The notes beneath the pieces are model-generated. The model was given only the letters and a program-made list of their open reading frames with translations, was not told the DNA's origin and searched no databases. The position numbers were made by a program, and so were the translations under genes. Below, in pieces: positions 14,342-18,091 of a stretch of DNA of 18,091 bases (positions within the stretch are counted from its first letter, which is position 1; every line of letters starts with the position of its first letter). This stretch comes from JAYVJM01 sp043769275. GTDB taxonomy: Bacteria > Pseudomonadota > Gammaproteobacteria > Pseudomonadales > UBA7239. The stretch spans positions 1 through 18,091 of the forward strand of contig JAYVJM010000071.1 in the NCBI GenBank assembly GCA_043769275.1. The letters run 5' to 3'.

Positions 14342-15621
14342 GTCCACGCTTTGCCGATGTTGATAGCTGGCTGCATTGGCAAGAAACGTTACACCCCAAC
14401 CTGATTGATTTGGGTCTTGGGCGCGTGGGTGCCGTCGCTCGGTGCTTGTTAAATCCAGCCCTGAAAAAGCCACTGACCATCACTGTGGGCGGCACCAATG
14501 GCAAAGGCTCGTGTGTTACTGCTTTAAGTGTTTTGTTGCAGGCATTGGGCAGGTCTGTGGGCAGCTTCACTTCGCCGCATATTCATCGCTACAACGAAAG
14601 AATCCGCATCAATAACAAAGATGTGAGCGATGCGGATTTATGTGCCGCGTTTGCAGCCATCGACGCGGCACGCGGTGACATCAGCATTACCTACTTTGAA
14701 TTCAATGCGCTGGCTGCGCTCTGGTTGTTTGAGCGCGCACAAATTGATGTGCGGGTGTTGGAGGTGGGTTTGGGTGGCCGGCTCGATGCGGTGAATATTG
14801 TCGATGCCGATATTGCGGTTATCACCAATATTGCGCTCGATCACATTGAGTGGCTAGGGGATACTAGAGAAAAAATCGGCTTTGAGAAAGCCGGAATTTT
14901 ACGCGCCCACGGCAAGCTCGTTTATGGCGAAATAGACATGCCTGCCTCTATCCGCACGCAATTACTTGCACTGGAGTGCGAGTGCAGAAAAATGGGCAGT
15001 GAGCTTTTTGTGTCGCAAAAAGACGGCCGGCTTGTGTGGCAAGGCAAAGATAAAAACGGCGCTGATTTATATCTGAATATGCTGCAACCTGCTTTGCCTG
15101 CGCCGAGTGTGGCCGCTGCGTTGCAGGTGTTGGCATGGCTGGGTTTGTGGGATGAAGTGCTGTTTGCTAAAACGATACCCATGATTTTTTTAGAGGGGCG
15201 TTTTGAGCGTGTTCAATACGGTGCGCATCATTATCTTTTTGATGTGGCGCACAATGTGGCTGGAGCACAGTTTGTTGCAGGGCATTTGCAAGAACAAAAA
15301 GAAGCGGTGCCTTGTGTTGCCGTTTTTTCTGCGATGGCAGACAAAGACTTAGTCGAGATAGTGCGCTCGCTCAAAGCGATTGTGCGTGTGTGGTGTATTG
15401 CGCCACTCACGGGCAATCCGCGTGCAGCCACACTAGCGCAGTTATCAGAGGCTTTGGTGTTGACTGGTGTCGACAGTGAGCATGTTCAAGCCAGTGCGGA
15501 TATAAGCTCTGCCGTAAGAGAAGCGCAAGGTTTTGTCAAAAACAGCGAAGTTATCCTTGTTTGCGGCTCATTTTTTACCGTGGGTGCAGTAAAAAAGGCG
15601 TTATTTGGCGATACAAATTAG
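14338..15621 (+). CDS. folC: Dihydrofolate synthase / folylpolyglutamate synthase
   Basis: ATP-dependent ligase that adds glutamate to dihydropteroate and then to tetrahydrofolates; 427 residues, Mur-ligase-like. The P-loop is VGGTNGKGS (50-58). Other motifs are SFTSPHIHRYNERI (substrate and Mg2+ loop), TYFEFNALAALWLF, EVGLGGRLDAVN and ITNIALDHIEWLGDTREKIGFEKAGI, and in the C-terminal domain LFDVAHNVAGA. It follows accD with a four-base overlap, the standard accD-folC pairing. Its stop overlaps the stop of folE on the other strand. No terminator is visible at its end. Confidence 0.97.
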   Translation: MSPRFADVDSWLHWQETLHPNLIDLGLGRVGAVARCLLNPALKKPLTITVGGTNGKGSCVTALSVLLQALGRSVGSFTSPHIHRYNERIRINNKDVSDADLCAAFAAIDAARGDISITYFEFNALAALWLFERAQIDVRVLEVGLGGRLDAVNIVDADIAVITNIALDHIEWLGDTREKIGFEKAGILRAHGKLVYGEIDMPASIRTQLLALECECRKMGSELFVSQKDGRLVWQGKDKNGADLYLNMLQPALPAPSVAAALQVLAWLGLWDEVLFAKTIPMIFLEGRFERVQYGAHHYLFDVAHNVAGAQFVAGHLQEQKEAVPCVAVFSAMADKDLVEIVRSLKAIVRVWCIAPLTGNPRAATLAQLSEALVLTGVDSEHVQASADISSAVREAQGFVKNSEVILVCGSFFTVGAVKKALFGDTN

Positions 15622-16160
15622 TGCTTCACGAGTGATAAAAATTCTGCACGTGTAGCAGGATTTGTTTTCAGTATGCCCAGCATGGCAGATGTGGTCATTA
15701 TGGAGTTTTGCTTTTCTACGCCGCGCATCATCATGCACATATGCTGTGCTTCAATAATGATCCCAACCCCTTTTGCTTGTGTCACTTCCATCAAGGTAGT
15801 GGCAATTTGCGTGGTGAGGTTTTCTTGGATTTGCAAACGGCGAGCAAACATGTCGACGATACGAGCCACTTTAGACAAGCCCAGTACCATGCCATTGGGC
15901 AGATAGGCAACGTGGCATTTTCCGATAAAAGGCAGCATGTGGTGTTCGCACATGGAATAAAGCTCGATGTTTTTAACCAATATCATTTCATTGCAGTCTG
16001 ACTCAAATAAAGCGCCGTTGATAACATCGTCCAGTTTTTGATGGTATCCGCGCGTGAGAAAGTCAAATGCTTTGGCTGCGCGTCGAGGTGTGTCACGCAG
16101 GCCGTTTCGATTAGGGTCTTCGCCGATGTGCTTGATGATGCTGGCAAAATAGTTTTGCAT
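15618..16160 (-). CDS. folE: GTP cyclohydrolase I
   Basis: First enzyme of tetrahydrofolate synthesis, converting GTP to dihydroneopterin triphosphate and formate; a 180-residue subunit of a toroidal homodecamer. Zinc ligands are C71 and H74 (CEHHMLPF) and C142 (MCMMMRGVEKQNS). DTPRRAAKAF (23-32) and LGLSKVARIVDMFARRLQIQENLT (93-116) are typical. GGAGA (16168-16172) lies seven bases before the ATG on the minus strand. The gap to the tRNA terminator contains the dyad GCACT-A-AGTGC (16195-16205), a possible operator. It converges with folC; both belong to folate metabolism. Confidence 0.97.
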   Translation of the reverse strand: MQNYFASIIKHIGEDPNRNGLRDTPRRAAKAFDFLTRGYHQKLDDVINGALFESDCNEMILVKNIELYSMCEHHMLPFIGKCHVAYLPNGMVLGLSKVARIVDMFARRLQIQENLTTQIATTLMEVTQAKGVGIIIEAQHMCMMMRGVEKQNSIMTTSAMLGILKTNPATRAEFLSLVKH

Positions 16161-16213
16161 GACTTTATCTCCTGCTGTGTGCAGATAAATGTGCGCACTA
16201 AGTGCTGCTGGCG

Positions 16214-16240
16214 AAAAAAAACCAGCATTTACGCTGGTTT
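16214..16240 (-). terminator. Rho-independent terminator of the tRNA-Ala unit
   Basis: Reading the minus strand, AAACCAGC (16240-16233) pairs with GCTGGTTT (16226-16219) over a six-base loop, and the T-run continues to 16214. On the plus strand no T-run follows, so it acts leftwards only. It lies 33 bases beyond the tRNA and ahead of folE, so it ends tRNA-Ala transcription and implies that folE has its own promoter. Confidence 0.88.
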
Positions 16241-16273
16241 CAGGGCTTCATAGGGCTCGGTGAAACTGTCAAT

Positions 16274-16349
<76 letters not shown>

Positions 16350-16362
16350 AAAAGGAGGCGGC

Positions 16363-16391
16363 ATTCTATGGATCGATCCGTTGACTGTCAA
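16363..16391 (-). promoter_or_regulatory. Sigma-70 promoter of tRNA-Ala
   Basis: On the minus strand TTGACA (16391-16386) and TAGAAT (16368-16363) are separated by exactly 17 bases, a near-consensus pair. The bases after the -10 are GC-rich (GCCGCC), as in stable-RNA promoters under stringent control. Transcription would begin about seven bases before the mature tRNA. Confidence 0.85.
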
Positions 16392-16430
16392 TAAAAAATG
16401 CGCCTTTCTCTCCAGCAGGGTCGGCACTAA

Positions 16431-17924
16431 TTACTGGGTTTTTATGCCTAACGCCCGATAATCCTTTTCCCATTGTTTGTGTTCTTTTTTCGATACGCCG
16501 CCTGCAACTTGCAGGGCTTCGCGCAGGCGCGCGCGCGCTAAATCGGCACCTAGGAGAGCAATCGAATCAAACAGCGGTGGTGATGATGTGGAGCCTGTCA
16601 AAGCCACAAAGAGTGGCAGCAGGAAGGGTTTCATCTTGAGATTCATTGCGTCCGACAGTCCTTTGAACGATTCGTATAATGCATCGCGTTGCCAGCTTCG
16701 CTGTACGTCCAGTAGCCAGCCGCTGTATTGCAGAATACGGCGCACGGTGTCTGAGTCCATATTTAAGGCATCAAAGTCTGCTCGGCTGATGTCGGGCATG
16801 CCGGAGAAAAAAAAGCTGACCAGCGCAGGCAGTTCCGAGAAACGCTCCACACGACTTTGAATCAGCGGAATAATCGGCTTTAAATAGCTTTCGTTTAATG
16901 CCCATTGCCCCACGCGGGCGGCAAAGGCATCGGCATCCAGTTCTTCGCGTATCCAGCGCCCGTTGAGCCAGTTGAGTTTTTCAATGTCAAAAACGGGCCC
17001 GCCTAGGGTGACATCTTTTAAATTAAAAGACGCAAACATTTCTGCCAGCGTAAATTTTTCTTCTTCGTTAGGCATACACCAGCCCATGCGAGCGAGGTAG
17101 TTCAGCAAAGCTTCTGGCAGATACCCCATACGGCGGTAATAGTTGATGCTAGTGGGATTTTTACGTTTGCTGAGTTTGGATTTGTCGGGGTTGCGCAGTA
17201 ACGGCAAGTGGCAGAGTACGGGTGCTTGCCAGCCAAAATATTGGTACAGCAATAGGTGTTTAGGTGCTGAGTTGATCCATTCTTCACCGCGCAGTACGTG
17301 CGTAATTTCCATTAGATGGTCGTCAACTACGTTGGCCAAATGGTAGGTCGGCATCCCATCTGCTTTCACCAGTACTTGCATGTCTACTTGTTGCCAGTCA
17401 ATAACAATTTTTCCGCGCAAAAAATCATCAAATTCGCACGCGCCCTCTTCAGGGATTTTCATGCGGATAACGTGCGGTTCGCCGGCGGCAAGGCGGCGCG
17501 CCACTTCTTCTGCGGATAGCTTTAAACCGCGACCGTCGTATTTTGGCGTTTCGCCGCGTGCTGTTTGCTCGGCGCGCATTTGCTCCAATTCTTCCGCTGT
17601 CGCAAAACAATAAAAAGCGTGCTTTTTTTCGATCAGCTCATGCGCATGTTTTGTATAGATGTGCAGGCGTTCGCTTTGGCGATAGGGTGCGTGTTGCCCC
17701 CCAACATCAGGGCCTTCATCCCAGTTAAGCCCTAGCCAATGTAGGGAGTCAAAAATCGCTTGCTCAGATTCTGGCGTGCTGCGTGCTTGGTCGGTGTCTT
17801 CGATGCGCAATATAAATTGCCCGCCATGCTGGCGGGCAAAACAGAGATTAAATAGAGCGATATAGGCTGTGCCTACGTGTGGGTCACCCGTGGGAGAGGG
17901 GGCAATGCGCGTACGTACAATCAT
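16431..17924 (-). CDS. gltX: Glutamyl-tRNA synthetase
   Basis: Charges tRNA-Glu with glutamate; class I synthetase of 497 residues. The HIGH-type motif is PSPTGDPHVGTAY (9-21) and the KMSKS-type motif is KLSKRK (250-255). RIEDTDQARS (40-49) and HVLRGEEWINSAPKH (209-223) are further catalytic-domain signatures, and the helical C-terminal anticodon-binding part is of normal length. The start codon has GGCGGA about five bases upstream. A TATAAT box lies upstream at 17955-17960. The tRNA-Ala unit follows 81 bases beyond its stop; no separate gltX terminator is visible, so transcripts may read into the tRNA. Confidence 0.97.
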   Translation of the reverse strand: MIVRTRIAPSPTGDPHVGTAYIALFNLCFARQHGGQFILRIEDTDQARSTPESEQAIFDSLHWLGLNWDEGPDVGGQHAPYRQSERLHIYTKHAHELIEKKHAFYCFATAEELEQMRAEQTARGETPKYDGRGLKLSAEEVARRLAAGEPHVIRMKIPEEGACEFDDFLRGKIVIDWQQVDMQVLVKADGMPTYHLANVVDDHLMEITHVLRGEEWINSAPKHLLLYQYFGWQAPVLCHLPLLRNPDKSKLSKRKNPTSINYYRRMGYLPEALLNYLARMGWCMPNEEEKFTLAEMFASFNLKDVTLGGPVFDIEKLNWLNGRWIREELDADAFAARVGQWALNESYLKPIIPLIQSRVERFSELPALVSFFFSGMPDISRADFDALNMDSDTVRRILQYSGWLLDVQRSWQRDALYESFKGLSDAMNLKMKPFLLPLFVALTGSTSSPPLFDSIALLGADLARARLREALQVAGGVSKKEHKQWEKDYRALGIKTQ

Positions 17925-17954
17925 AAAAATTCCGCCACGTTAAAATTGGCGGGG

Positions 17955-17960
17955 ATTATA
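17955..17960 (-). promoter_or_regulatory. Likely -10 box of gltX
   Basis: A perfect TATAAT on the minus strand, about 30 bases upstream of the start codon. The best -35 at 17 bases is CTGCAA (three of six). The inverted repeat CCGCCA-N9-TGGCGG (17932-17952) spans the expected transcription start and includes the likely ribosome-binding site GGCGGA. Confidence 0.6.
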
Positions 17961-18023
17961 GGGGGTGCAGTGGTCTGTTGCAGAACAAAAAAACGCCTTT
18001 TATGCCTTGGATAACAATAGCTT

Positions 18024-18079
18024 CCCGTACGCCCTGAGCCTGTCGAAGGGTGTGCTTCGACAGGCACAGGGCGAACGGG
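18024..18079. repeat. REP-like palindromic element
   Basis: An 18-base arm GCCCTGAGCCTGTCGAAG (18031-18048) is matched by its complement at 18055-18072 with one mismatch, across a six-base spacer. An outer pair CCCGT/ACGGG (18024-18028, 18075-18079) extends the stem after a 2x2 internal loop. From memory, palindromes built on CCTGTCGAAG/CTTCGACAGG are dispersed in many proteobacterial genomes. It could act as a bidirectional transcript-end structure upstream of gltX. Confidence 0.75.
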
Positions 18080-18091
18080 GGCATCAATTTG

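Overview
This window looks like a piece of a gammaproteobacterial chromosome. The pointers are the order trpF-trpB-trpA-accD-folC, the mgtE-yjgA pair, a TonB/ExbB/ExbD set next to nadC, and gltX followed by a tRNA-Ala(GGC) gene, an arrangement I recall from Pseudomonas-like bacteria. Base composition is mixed, roughly half G+C by eye. I cannot name a genus.

Layout, left to right. (1) 1-822: the right-hand part of an IS630-type insertion sequence whose transposase is split between two frames at a run of seven A. (2) 1069-2963, plus strand: mgtE (Mg2+ transport) and yjgA/darP (ribosome assembly), joined by an ATGA overlap. (3) 3009-5423, minus strand: a large secreted coiled-coil protein of unknown function, with a cysteine-patterned head, a 21/18-residue tandem repeat rod and a helical tail. 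(4) 5704-7864, plus strand: a class III CoA-transferase-like protein, then nadC. (5) 7916-9842, plus strand: tonB-exbB-exbD, which energises outer-membrane transport. (6) 9955-10518: a small exported protein of unknown function, followed by an in-frame open stretch that runs into trpF. (7) 10712-15621, plus strand: a tight run trpF-trpB-trpA-accD-folC covering late tryptophan synthesis, the acetyl-CoA carboxylase beta subunit and folate polyglutamylation. (8) 15618-17924, minus strand: folE, whose stop overlaps that of folC; then, further upstream on that strand, a complete tRNA-Ala(GGC) unit with its own promoter and terminator; then gltX. (9) 18024-18079: a dispersed-type palindromic repeat at the window edge.

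Most of the window is core metabolism. The parts I would look at again are the coiled-coil protein, the CoA-transferase-like protein that appears to lack the family's catalytic aspartate, TrpA with Glu in place of catalytic Asp60, the possible frameshift control in the insertion sequence, and the unexplained segment between exbD and trpF. I found no CRISPR array, no phage genes and no recognisable defence system. All gene names rest on reading motifs in the translated sequence; no database search was run.
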